Below, in pieces: positions 16,434-24,114 of a stretch of DNA of 31,940 nucleotides. How positions within the stretch are numbered: position 1 is the first letter of the stretch; the number at the start of each line of letters is the position of its first letter. The position numbers and the translations under genes were made by a program. Source of the stretch: Alphaproteobacteria bacterium (GTDB lineage Bacteria; Pseudomonadota; Alphaproteobacteria; Micavibrionales; CSBR16-224); assembly GCA_006226225.1 (NCBI GenBank), contig SBHI01000081.1, positions 1 to 31,940 on the forward strand, in the 5' to 3' direction. Below the pieces are notes generated by a model that did not search any database, was not told the DNA's origin, and saw only the letters and a program-made list of their open reading frames with translations.

Positions 16434-16889
16434 ATGCCCAGTGAAATTAGACGTTTAATGTTCCACCATTCAGAGCTTTACGATGCGATCACGCATTACG
16501 GTGACCAGCTTGGCTACCGCTTTCCCGGCGTAAAGATTATCGCCGCCAAGCTCGCCAGCAAGGCGGAATATGACTTTCACACGCAAAAGCATTTCAAAAC
16601 GCCGCTGTCGCAGGAATATAATATCAACGAGATGAAAAACTCCGTTGTCGTAACCTTTTTTGACGAAGGCACTTTCGAGCATAAATATTACAACTTGCCT
16701 GCCCGCTTTATCAGCGAATCCCTGATCGAATACTGTCTGGCAAACAAGATCCCCCTGCCGAAAAACAGTAAGAAAAAACTGGATTTGACGGAATTCAATG
16801 TCTGTCTTGATATCATTATGGATGATCAGGCGGATGTTCCCGGTTTCGAACTGGCCGCAAAAAGAGACGCCGAACCGGACTTCGAATAA
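16434..16889 (+). CDS. Conserved-looking hypothetical protein between hemB and polA
   Basis: A 151-residue soluble protein that I do not recognise. There is no signal peptide or membrane helix. The N-terminal part is mildly basic (SEIRRLMFHHSELYDAI), the centre has alternating strand-like segments (NSVVVTFFDEGTFEHKYYNL), and a helix with PARFISESLIEYCLANKIPLP is followed by a Lys-rich turn (NSKKKLDLTEFN) and an acidic tail. An AAGGGAAG ribosome site four bases before ATG 16434, tight spacing of 10 bases to hemB and 2 bases to polA, and codon use like its neighbours make it a real gene. Its placement gives no clear function. It could be a small alphaproteobacterial family; a profile search would tell. 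Confidence 0.85.
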   Translation: MPSEIRRLMFHHSELYDAITHYGDQLGYRFPGVKIIAAKLASKAEYDFHTQKHFKTPLSQEYNINEMKNSVVVTFFDEGTFEHKYYNLPARFISESLIEYCLANKIPLPKNSKKKLDLTEFNVCLDIIMDDQADVPGFELAAKRDAEPDFE

Positions 16890-16891
16890 TC

Positions 16892-19735
16892 ATGGCCGCT
16901 CCGTTAAAGTCAGACGCCATGCCGGAACAGAAATCAATCCCCTCCGAGAAAAAGCCGCTCTACCTTGTAGACGGTTCAGGTTTTATTTTTCGCGCCTATT
17001 ATGCGCTGCCCCCCATGACACGCTCTGACGGTACGCCCGTTAATGCCGTGCTGGGTTTTACCAATATGCTGGTGAAACTGATTGTGGATATGGATGTCCA
17101 TGATATTGCCGTTATTTTCGATGCCGCCCGCGAAAATTTCCGCAATGACATTTATCCGGAATACAAAGCCAACCGCAGTGAAACGCCGGAAGATCTTATT
17201 CCGCAATTTCCGCTGATCCGTCAGGCATCGGATGCCTTTGGCTTGCCGCCGATCGACAAAGAGGGCTATGAAGCTGACGACCTGATTGCCACCTATGCGC
17301 GGCTGGCGCGCGAGCAAGGGCGCGAGGTTGTCATCGTTTCTTCAGACAAGGACTTGATGCAGCTTGTGCGCGATGGCGTACGCATGTTCGACCCGATGAA
17401 ATCCCGCTTTATGGACGAGGCCGAAGTCCTTGAAAAATTCAATGTGACGCCTGATAAGGTCGTTGATGTGCAGGCACTGGCCGGAGACAGTACCGATAAC
17501 GTGCCGGGTGTTGCCGGTATCGGCATCAAAACTGCCGCACAGCTGATCAATGAATATGGCGATCTGGAAACATTGCTGGAACGCGCAAGTGAAATAAAAC
17601 AGCCCAAGCGGCGTGAAACATTGCTGGCCGAAGCCGAGATGGCACGCATTTCCAAACAGCTTGTCCGCCTGGATGACAGTGTCGAAGTGCCTTTCACCGT
17701 TGCGGAACTGACGGATCACACGCTGGACATGCCAAAATTGCTGCAATTCCTGAAAACGCAGGAATTCCGTACGACATTGGCACGGTTGGAAAAGACCTTT
17801 CACGCACATGAACACCGCCTTGCCACCGCCGCGGAAAACAGCGATGCCACAGAGACTGCCCCGCAAGGCGGCAGCTATGAACTTGTGCAAGATGCCGCAC
17901 GTCTAAAAGACTGGGTCGCGCGCGCCTTTGAAACGGGCTTGGTTGCGGTTGATACGGAGACTACCTCCCTCACCCCCGCACAGGCTGATCTGGTCGGTAT
18001 TTCCCTGTCTGTCGCCGAGGGCGGTGCCTGCTATATTCCGGTCGGACATATTGATGCCGCCGCCATCAATGAAAGCTTTGATTTCGGCGGTGATGACAGC
18101 ACAGAAAAGGAAGCTGCGCCGGACTTAAAGCAGATTCCTCTGAAAAAGGCGCTGGAAATCCTGAAACCCTTGCTGGAAGACCCGTCCGTCCTAAAAATCG
18201 GACAGAACATCAAATATGACATGCAAATGTTTCTGGCACATGACATTCGTGTCGCACCCGTCGATGATACGATGCTGCTGTCCTATGTAATTGACGGCAC
18301 AGAACATGGACACGGCATGAACGAGCTGTCAGAGCTTTTTTTAGGCCACAATCCGATCAAATATTCCGAAATTTGCGGCACAGGCAAAAGCCAGATCAGC
18401 TTTGCCGAAGTGCCTCTGGACAAGGCGCGCGATTACGCCGCCGAAGATGCCGATATCACGCTGCGTCTTTACAACATGTTTAAACCGCGTCTGGCGCAGG
18501 AAAAACGCACAACCGTCTATGAAGTCCTGGAACGGCCGCTGATTCCCATCATCGCCGAAATGGAATTTACCGGCATCCGTGTCGACCCTGTCGTGCTAAA
18601 AAATCTCAGCCGTATTTTCGCCGAAAAAATCGCCGTCGTGGAAGAGGAAATCCATAAACTCGCCGGTATGCCGTTCAATGTCGGCTCTCCCAAACAGCTT
18701 GGCGAAGTGCTGTTTGACAATATGGGTCTGCAGGGCGGCAAAAAGAATAAAAGCGGCACATGGTCAACCAGTGTCGATGTGCTGGAAAAACTGGCTGCGG
18801 AAGGCCACGGAATTGCCGAAAAAACACTGGAATGGCGACAGGCATCCAAACTGAAAAGCACGTATACCGATGCGCTGGTCAACAGCATCAATCCGAAAAC
18901 AGGCCGTGTGCATACGTCCTTTTCGATGGCGCAAACCAATACGGGGCGGCTTTCCTCCTCTGATCCGAATTTGCAGAACATTCCGATCCGCACCGAGGAT
19001 GGGCGAAAAATCCGCGAAGCCTTTATCGCAGATGACGGCTATACATTGCTGTCGGTGGATTATTCACAAGTCGAGCTACGCCTTGCCGCAGAGCTCGCAG
19101 ATATCAAAGCGCTCAAACAAGCCTTCCATGACGGGCAGGATATTCACAGCATGACAGCCAGTCAGGTTTTCGGCATCCCGATGGAGGAGATGACACCGGA
19201 AATCCGCCGCCGCGCCAAAGCCATCAATTTCGGCATTATCTATGGCATCAGTGGCTTTGGTCTTGGCAAACAGCTTGGCATTCCGACCTCCGAAGCTGCG
19301 GAATATATCAAAAAATACCTCGCGCGCTTTCCGGAACTGGAAGCCTTTATGGAGAAAGCCAAGGAAGAAGCCCGCGCGAACGGCTATGTCACCACACTTT
19401 ACGGACGCAAATGTGTTATTCACGGCATTAATGATAAAAACCCCGCACGACGTAATTTTGCTGAACGTCAGGCCGTCAACGCGCCGCTACAGGGCACTGC
19501 CGCAGACATCATGAAACGCGCCATGGTGCGCATTCCTGCCGCGCTGAATGCGGCAAAGCTGGGCGCACGTATGCTGCTGCAGGTACATGATGAATTACTG
19601 TTTGAGGTGCCGGAAAAAGAGCTGGAGCAGACAACCGCTGTGGTCACGGATGTCATGCAAAGCGCCGCACCGGGCATCTCCATCCCTTTGGAAGTCGGCA
19701 TTGACCACGCCAAAAACTGGTCAGAGGCACATTAA
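16892..19735 (+). CDS. polA: DNA polymerase I
   Basis: A 947-residue DNA polymerase I for gap filling and primer removal. The N-terminal 5'-3' nuclease is present (YLVDGSGFIFRAYYALPP; DKEGYEADDLIATYA; GDSTDNVPGVAGIGIKTAA). The 3'-5' proofreading domain is intact: D354 and E356 in VDTETTS, NIKYDMQMF, and YAAEDADIT. The polymerase core has motif A with D723 (SVDYSQVELR), motif B (RRRAKAINFGIIYGISGFG) and motif C with H899-D900-E901 (QVHDELLF). I chose ATG 16892, two bases after the preceding stop; an ATG at 16919 is in frame and possible, since neither has a strong ribosome site and the nuclease starts at about residue 20. It ends one base from the convergent stop of the next gene. Confidence 0.98.
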   Translation: MAAPLKSDAMPEQKSIPSEKKPLYLVDGSGFIFRAYYALPPMTRSDGTPVNAVLGFTNMLVKLIVDMDVHDIAVIFDAARENFRNDIYPEYKANRSETPEDLIPQFPLIRQASDAFGLPPIDKEGYEADDLIATYARLAREQGREVVIVSSDKDLMQLVRDGVRMFDPMKSRFMDEAEVLEKFNVTPDKVVDVQALAGDSTDNVPGVAGIGIKTAAQLINEYGDLETLLERASEIKQPKRRETLLAEAEMARISKQLVRLDDSVEVPFTVAELTDHTLDMPKLLQFLKTQEFRTTLARLEKTFHAHEHRLATAAENSDATETAPQGGSYELVQDAARLKDWVARAFETGLVAVDTETTSLTPAQADLVGISLSVAEGGACYIPVGHIDAAAINESFDFGGDDSTEKEAAPDLKQIPLKKALEILKPLLEDPSVLKIGQNIKYDMQMFLAHDIRVAPVDDTMLLSYVIDGTEHGHGMNELSELFLGHNPIKYSEICGTGKSQISFAEVPLDKARDYAAEDADITLRLYNMFKPRLAQEKRTTVYEVLERPLIPIIAEMEFTGIRVDPVVLKNLSRIFAEKIAVVEEEIHKLAGMPFNVGSPKQLGEVLFDNMGLQGGKKNKSGTWSTSVDVLEKLAAEGHGIAEKTLEWRQASKLKSTYTDALVNSINPKTGRVHTSFSMAQTNTGRLSSSDPNLQNIPIRTEDGRKIREAFIADDGYTLLSVDYSQVELRLAAELADIKALKQAFHDGQDIHSMTASQVFGIPMEEMTPEIRRRAKAINFGIIYGISGFGLGKQLGIPTSEAAEYIKKYLARFPELEAFMEKAKEEARANGYVTTLYGRKCVIHGINDKNPARRNFAERQAVNAPLQGTAADIMKRAMVRIPAALNAAKLGARMLLQVHDELLFEVPEKELEQTTAVVTDVMQSAAPGISIPLEVGIDHAKNWSEAH

Positions 19736-19744
19736 TTTAGTGCC
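19726..19744. other. Small hairpin spanning the convergent stop codons of polA and the membrane-protein gene
   Basis: GGCAC (19726-19730) and GTGCC (19740-19744) pair across a nine-base loop that contains both stop codons. There is no T-run on either strand, so it is at best a weak terminator; it may protect both messages. Confidence 0.3.
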
Positions 19745-20486
19745 GCATTCCGCTGGTTTTTGTCGGCTTTTGCGGTCTGTTATTCGCCCGGCGGTAATCA
19801 CCAAAACCAAGCCCCAGCCCGATTGATCCCAAGAAAGCAAGCAAGAAGGCCGGGATAAGAGTTCCCTTCAGGATAGATACCTGTTCCTCGCTATTTTGCT
19901 CCGCAATGGCAATCACACGTTCCTGATTGCCCAGCAGCGGATTTTCCGCATCAACTTTGGCACGAATTTCACGGATTTGGGAAAACTCAACCACATCCCC
20001 ATCCTTGTCTTCCAAAGCCTCCAGACCGATATCTCCCATATTGATGATATTTTCATCAATGCCGCGGATGAAATCTTCACGCTCACGCTCTGACAATTCC
20101 GAGCTGAGAAACGCATCCGTCACAAGCTGTTTGGCAAAACTTTGGAAAGCACCGACCTTTTCCTGCCTTGTACTCTCAATAGCCGCGGCATCCCCGCCCG
20201 AGCGGCTTGCCGCCGTAATATCGGCTGTCAACGTTTTCAAAGCGGCATGCTGCTGTTCCAAATTACCACGCTGGGTTATCAATTCTTCCATCACCTGATC
20301 TGCGTTCCCTGCACGCAAATCATCCGGGGTGCCGTCAGCCATATTGCTGAATTGATAGCCTGCACCGCCTCCGGCAAGCGCCAATGCTGCGGCAATACCG
20401 AAGATGGTTCCCATACGTTCGTTATAATAAATATCCGCCAGCTTATGCGCTGCCAGCTTTTTATAATATTGCGTATATTGTCCCAT
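19737..20486 (-). CDS. Two-helix membrane protein of unknown family with KPTKTS...MRH tail (copy B)
   Basis: A 249-residue unrecognised protein. Residues 1-24 form a charged N-terminus with YYKKLAAHKLAD; a Gly/Ala-rich membrane helix spans about 26-46; residues 50-205 are polar and mostly helical (VMEELITQRGNLEQQ; SSELSEREREDFIRGIDENI); a second helix spans about 207-229; the tail ends RPQKPTKTSGMRH. It aligns along its whole length with the neighbour at 20504-21268: VMEEL, ITAASR, then a shared block with ELSE, DF, N-[IV]-[IV]-N-M and IG, and finally IRE or LRE. The gene 3377-4123 has the same layout. AGGAGAG is four bases from the ATG. It is 17 bases after copy C and almost certainly co-transcribed. 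Tandem duplication is the simplest origin. Function is unknown. Confidence 0.88.
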   Translation of the reverse strand: MGQYTQYYKKLAAHKLADIYYNERMGTIFGIAAALALAGGGAGYQFSNMADGTPDDLRAGNADQVMEELITQRGNLEQQHAALKTLTADITAASRSGGDAAAIESTRQEKVGAFQSFAKQLVTDAFLSSELSEREREDFIRGIDENIINMGDIGLEALEDKDGDVVEFSQIREIRAKVDAENPLLGNQERVIAIAEQNSEEQVSILKGTLIPAFLLAFLGSIGLGLGFGDYRRANNRPQKPTKTSGMRH

Positions 20487-20503
20487 TGCCCTCTCCTATA
20501 AAA

Positions 20504-21268
20504 TCAGTGGCGCATGCCGTGGCTTGTTTTGGTCGGTTTTTTGGGTTTGTTATAAGCGTGCTCTCTGCTGGACGCGCCAAAAGCAATAAAACCGCCAAAA
20601 CCGCCGACCAAGCCCAGCAAAGACATCATAAATGTAAGCAAAATTGCGCCGCCGCCGGACGGTGTATGATCCAGATTATATTGCGCCAAAGCCTCCGCCC
20701 GTTCCAGATTACTAGCAAAGCCTTGTTCAACTGCCAGCTCCGCCTGTCCTTCGCGCAGATGCGCCAAAGACATAACATCGCCGCCGCGATCCAGCTCTTC
20801 AAAGCCAATACTGCTCATATTGACAACATTTTGATCCAGATCCGTCAGGAAGTCCTGACGCTGCTGTTCCGACAATTCATCACTCAGCAATGTGCTGGCA
20901 ACAAGCTGACGCGAGAAATTCGTCAGCGCTTCCGTTTTTGTCTCCCGCGCGGTTTCCAGAGCGGTCATATCCTGACCTTGACGTGAAGCTGCGGTAATTT
21001 GCTGCAGCAGATTTTCAAACTCCTGCTTTTGTTCCACAAGATTTTGACGCTGCTGCGCCAATTCTTCCATCACGACAGGCGCATTCGCCGCCGCATCCAT
21101 ATCCGGCGTAACATTCGTCCCGTCACTCAGCTGCAAACCGGCCACACCGCCGAAAACCGTCGTCAGCAAAACTGTTCCGACAAAGCTTTTACCTATGCGG
21201 TCACGGACGAATTCATCTGCCACTTTGTGGCGATAAAGCGCACCGTAATATTTCAGATGTTTCAGCAT
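20504..21268 (-). CDS. Two-helix membrane protein of unknown family with KPTKTS...MRH tail (copy C)
   Basis: A 254-residue unrecognised protein, first gene of a two-gene run with copy B. It has the N-terminal motif KYYGALYRHKVAD (residues 6-18), a first membrane helix at about 28-47, a polar Gln/Glu-rich helical middle (VVMEELAQQRQNLVEQKQ; SDELSEQQRQDFLTDLDQNV), a second Gly/Leu/Phe-rich helix at about 206-231 and the tail KPKKPTKTSHGMRH. The HK-[LV]-AD motif and the tail are nearly the same as in copy B although the helices differ, which suggests that both ends are under selection, perhaps for contact with a common cytoplasmic partner. GAGGG lies five bases before the ATG, and a good promoter is upstream. 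It diverges from the cysQ-like gene. Function is unknown. Confidence 0.88.
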   Translation of the reverse strand: MLKHLKYYGALYRHKVADEFVRDRIGKSFVGTVLLTTVFGGVAGLQLSDGTNVTPDMDAAANAPVVMEELAQQRQNLVEQKQEFENLLQQITAASRQGQDMTALETARETKTEALTNFSRQLVASTLLSDELSEQQRQDFLTDLDQNVVNMSSIGFEELDRGGDVMSLAHLREGQAELAVEQGFASNLERAEALAQYNLDHTPSGGGAILLTFMMSLLGLVGGFGGFIAFGASSREHAYNKPKKPTKTSHGMRH

Positions 21269-21308
21269 GATAACCCTCTATATTTACACACCTTAAAAAG
21301 TAACATGT

Positions 21309-21337
21309 AATCTACCCCTATTTTTTAGTTATGTCAA
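21309..21337 (-). promoter_or_regulatory. Candidate strong promoter for the copy C / copy B pair
   Basis: On the minus strand TTGACA (21332-21337), a 17-base spacer and TAGATT (21309-21314) give a near-consensus promoter, with transcription starting near 21302 and a leader of about 34 bases. It closely matches the promoter proposed before copy A at 3310-3338 (TTGACA, 17 bp, TAGTTT). Confidence 0.6.
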
Positions 21338-21355
21338 TATGATTTATGTTAAATT

Positions 21356-21377
21356 AATTGTGGAAATATTCACAATT
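21356..21377. promoter_or_regulatory. 22-bp inverted repeat upstream of the cysQ-like gene
   Basis: AATTGTG (21356-21362) and CACAATT (21371-21377) are perfect 7-bp arms around an 8-bp AT-rich spacer. It lies 18 bases before the cysQ-like start and just upstream of the minus-strand promoter, so it could be an operator for either side. No regulator can be named. Confidence 0.35.
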
Positions 21378-21395
21378 CTGTGATACATTCCCGTT

Positions 21396-22367
21396 ATGAC
21401 AAAAATAACCTATGAGAATCATGAATATGACACGCGTGTCCTGCTACTGGCAGGAGCGGAAACCGTGCGTACAGCCGGCACGGCAATCATGGATGTCTAT
21501 GTCTCCGCCGATATAGGCGCAGAAATCAAAAGTGATAACACACCTGTCACCAAAGCTGACAAAGCCTCGGAAGATGTTATTCTTCCCGCGCTCAAGCAAC
21601 TCACACCGAATATTCCCATTTTGTCGGAAGAACAGGTCGCCATCGGTAATATCCCCGATATTTCCGGCGGCACTTTTTGGACGGTTGACCCACTGGACGG
21701 CACCAAGGATTTTATTAACCAGACAGGCGGCTTTGCCGTGCTCGTTTCCCTGATTCATGAAGGCGAGCCCATTCTGGGTCTTGTGTATCATCCGGCGCAA
21801 GGAACGCTTTACGCAGCAAGCGTCACGGACAATATTGCCCTGAAGCGCAATGATTTCGCCGACACGGTCGAAGATTTGAACGCCCCCTCTTCCCAGCCTC
21901 CGACTGACGGAACCGTGCGTGCCGTCGTTAATAAAAGCTCCGGCGATGTTGAAAAGATTACGGAGTTCCTCGAAAAACAGTCAAAAGGCACAGATAACGG
22001 CACGATTGAAAACCAGTTCAAAATCAACAAGCATGACGTCATTGCCGTCACGGATCGCGGCGCACAATTCGTTTTTTGTCCCGTTGCCGAGGGCAAAGCC
22101 GATCTCTATGCCCATATCAGCAAAAGCAAAGGTGACGGTGCCCCTTTCTGGGATGTCGCGGCAGGTCACGCTCTGGTTACCGCTACAGGCGGCAAAGTCA
22201 CAGATTTTGACGGCAAACCGCTTAAATACACGCCCAATCCGCATGAAACCGGTGCCCGTGCCCTGCGCCTTGCGCCGCATGTTGCCGTCTCACGCGACCA
22301 GCTTGCCCGCGACGCAAAGCCGAAAACACCGAAACCGCCGAAAAAACGCCCCGGCGGCCCTGCATAA
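21396..22367 (+). CDS. cysQ: CysQ-like 3'(2'),5'-bisphosphate nucleotidase (inositol monophosphatase superfamily)
   Basis: A 323-residue magnesium-dependent phosphatase of the inositol monophosphatase superfamily. The metal ligands are in ILSEEQ (residues 76-81), WTVDPLDGTKDF (96-107, with D98 and D101) and PFWDVAAGHALV (D253). CysQ removes 3'-phosphoadenosine 5'-phosphate formed in sulfate assimilation; this subfamily is the best fit from the TKADKASE and DPLDGTKDF context, but a different phosphomonoester substrate is possible. The protein is longer than typical CysQ (about 250-270) because of loop insertions and a C-terminal Pro/Lys tail (PKTPKPPKKRPGGPA). The ATG at 21396 has no ribosome site, so the message may be leaderless. 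A bidirectional terminator follows the stop. Confidence 0.88.
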   Translation: MTKITYENHEYDTRVLLLAGAETVRTAGTAIMDVYVSADIGAEIKSDNTPVTKADKASEDVILPALKQLTPNIPILSEEQVAIGNIPDISGGTFWTVDPLDGTKDFINQTGGFAVLVSLIHEGEPILGLVYHPAQGTLYAASVTDNIALKRNDFADTVEDLNAPSSQPPTDGTVRAVVNKSSGDVEKITEFLEKQSKGTDNGTIENQFKINKHDVIAVTDRGAQFVFCPVAEGKADLYAHISKSKGDGAPFWDVAAGHALVTATGGKVTDFDGKPLKYTPNPHETGARALRLAPHVAVSRDQLARDAKPKTPKPPKKRPGGPA

Positions 22368-22393
22368 GCTTTCAAAACACCGACATAAAAAAA

Positions 22394-22417
22394 CGCCCCG
22401 GAATATCTCGCGGGGCG
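22394..22417. terminator. Bidirectional rho-independent terminator between cysQ and rplQ
   Basis: CGCCCCG (22394-22400) pairs with CGGGGCG (22411-22417). On the minus strand the stem is followed by seven T residues, ending the rpsM-rpsK-rpoA-rplQ transcript; on the plus strand it is followed by four T residues, ending cysQ. Confidence 0.85.
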
Positions 22418-22446
22418 CTTTTGAAACTTTTTGGAAAAAACCTGCC

Positions 22447-22902
22447 TTATGCGGCGGCTTTTTTCTTCTTTTTCGGTGCTTCAACAGCAACTTCTGCTTC
22501 ATCACCAAAATCAACCGGGCCGCTATCCTGACCTTTTGCCGTCGGATCACGGTCAACCAGCTCGATAATTGCCATCGGCGCACAGTCTCCATAGCGGAAA
22601 CCGGCTTTCAACACGCGGGTGTAACCGCCGTTGCGCTCTTTATAGCGTTCGCCCAGAACATCGAACAGTTTTTTGACCATCGCATCGTCACGCAGGCGTG
22701 ACACCGCAAGGCGGCGGTCTGCCAGAGTACCTTTTTTACCCAGAGTAATCAGGCGGTCAACGAACCTGCGCAGTTCCTTTGCCTTCGGCAGGGTCGTTTT
22801 GATTTGTTCGTGCTTGATCAGGGCAGCAGCCATATTTGCGAACATCGCAAGGCGGTGCTGGCTGTTTCTTCCAAGTTTACGTCCTTTCATTTTATGACGC
22901 AT
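22447..22902 (-). CDS. rplQ: 50S ribosomal protein L17
   Basis: A 151-residue L17 of the large ribosomal subunit, lining the exit-tunnel side. The core begins MRHKMKGRKLGR and includes HRLAMFANMAAALIKHEQI, TTLPKAKELRRFVDRLI, TLADRRLAVSRL and RNGGYTRVLKAGFRYGD. I start it at ATG 22902, because the family begins MRH and an AAGGAAG box lies upstream; an in-frame ATG at 22935 would add eleven unlike residues. The C-terminus has the acidic then Lys/Ala-rich extension common in alphaproteobacteria (VEAPKKKKKAAA). It is the last gene of the operon and is separated from rpoA by 131 bases with several hairpins. Confidence 0.97.
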   Translation of the reverse strand: MRHKMKGRKLGRNSQHRLAMFANMAAALIKHEQIKTTLPKAKELRRFVDRLITLGKKGTLADRRLAVSRLRDDAMVKKLFDVLGERYKERNGGYTRVLKAGFRYGDCAPMAIIELVDRDPTAKGQDSGPVDFGDEAEVAVEAPKKKKKAAA

Positions 22903-23033
22903 GGTTCTTCTTCCTTTCTTATCTCCGGGCTTCACGCGTGAAGCGGATCAAACAAACCGGCGGCTCTGAAAACATATCTTCAAAAACAAACCGGGTGGGG
23001 CAACTGCGCCCCGCCTGCGGATCAAGCCGCAGA
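22903..23033 (-). promoter_or_regulatory. Structured rpoA-rplQ spacer with three hairpins
   Basis: Reading in the direction of transcription, the first hairpin has perfect 6-bp arms (23027-23032 with 23015-23020, six-base loop) right after the rpoA stop. The second pairs GGGGC with GCCCC (23008-23012 with 22997-23001), extended by two pairs past a mismatch, and is followed by a T-rich run (TTTGTTTTTG), like a weak terminator. The third is a 16-bp perfect palindrome, GCTTCACGCGTGAAGC, at 22929-22944, 27 bases before the rplQ start. Partial termination or RNA processing is inferred. Confidence 0.45.
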
Positions 23034-24053
23034 TCAGAAGCTGGCTTCGTCCAGTTTTCTGATGAGTTCTTCGATATTTTCCGGCGGCCAACCCTCGATT
23101 TGCATACCGAGATGCAGTTCCATACCGGACAGAACTTCTTTAATTTCGTTCAGCGACTTACGACCGAAGTTCGGCGTACGCAGCATTTCAGCTTCCGTTT
23201 TCTGAACCAGATCGCCGATATAAACGATGTTATCGTTTTTCAGGCAGTTTGCGGAACGGACAGAGAGTTCAAGCTCTTCGACCTTGCGCAGCAGATGGCG
23301 GCTAAAGGGCAGTTCATCGCCTTCGTCTTCCGCTTCATGTGCTTCCGGCTCTTGGAAGTTGATAAAGATTTGCAGCTGGTCTTGCAGGATACGGGCGGAG
23401 AATGCAACAGCATCTTCCGGCGTGATCGTGCCATCGGTTTCAACAACCAGAACCAGTTTATCGTAATCGGTGATTTGACCGACGCGGGTATCTTCCACGC
23501 GGTAGGTCACTTTGCGAACCGGGCTGAAAACACTGTCAACCGGGATCAGACCGACAGGTGCGTCCTCGGGGCGGTTTTGCGCCGCCGGACGGTAACCTTT
23601 ACCTGTTTCAACTGTCAGTTCCATATTGATGGTCGCGCCATCGCTCAGTGTGCAGATCACCAGATCCGGATTGCAGATTTTGACATCGGCAATTTCCTCA
23701 ATCATGGAAGCCGTAACTTCACACGGGCCGGTTGCTTGCAGGCGCAGTTTTTTCGGTGTTTCCGAGAAAGATTGCAGCGCCAGTGCCTTGATGTTCAGAA
23801 CGATATCCGTCACATCTTCGCGCACACCGTCAATTGACGAGAACTCGTGCAATACGTTATCAATTTTGATGGCGGTAACAGCAGCACCTTGCAAAGAGGA
23901 AAGCAGAACGCGGCGCAGTGCGTTACCGAGCGTCAGGCCGTAACCGCGCTCCAAAGGCTCAACAACAACCGTACCGAAACGCAACGGGTCACGTCCCTGT
24001 ACAACGTCAATTGTTTCCGGCTTGATAAGTTCTTTCCAGTTCTTTTGAATCAC
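23034..24053 (-). CDS. rpoA: RNA polymerase alpha subunit
   Basis: The alpha subunit of RNA polymerase, which nucleates core assembly and, through its C-terminal domain, contacts activators and UP elements. The N-terminal domain (about residues 10-230) shows RGYGLTLGNALRRVLLSSL and VHEFSSI-like KIDNVLHEFSSIDGV; the C-terminal domain (about 250-320) shows LELSVRSANCLKNDNI, LRTPNFGRKSLNEIKEVL and HLGMQIEGWP. I prefer the GTG at 24053 (339 residues): homologues in alphaproteobacteria start M-I-Q-K-N-W, and AAGGGG sits nine bases upstream, whereas the same box directly abuts the ATG at 24062, which would add only M-T-T. Either start gives the same domains. It lies between rpsK and rplQ in the usual order. 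Confidence 0.97.
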   Translation of the reverse strand: MIQKNWKELIKPETIDVVQGRDPLRFGTVVVEPLERGYGLTLGNALRRVLLSSLQGAAVTAIKIDNVLHEFSSIDGVREDVTDIVLNIKALALQSFSETPKKLRLQATGPCEVTASMIEEIADVKICNPDLVICTLSDGATINMELTVETGKGYRPAAQNRPEDAPVGLIPVDSVFSPVRKVTYRVEDTRVGQITDYDKLVLVVETDGTITPEDAVAFSARILQDQLQIFINFQEPEAHEAEDEGDELPFSRHLLRKVEELELSVRSANCLKNDNIVYIGDLVQKTEAEMLRTPNFGRKSLNEIKEVLSGMELHLGMQIEGWPPENIEELIRKLDEASF

Positions 24054-24114
24054 GGTCGTCATCCCCTTGTTTACCTAAATTGAGAGTATGTTCTTAAATT
24101 CTGTTGTTTGTCGA

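Noticed and set aside
22394..22417. Hairpin as part of a repeat or CRISPR-like element
   Set aside because: It occurs once, and T-runs on both sides explain it as a bidirectional terminator.
22836..23837. Plus-strand open frame of 333 codons opposite rpoA and its spacer
   Set aside because: It runs against rpoA and rplQ, has composition unlike the neighbours (many Phe, Gln and Arg) and no recognisable domain.
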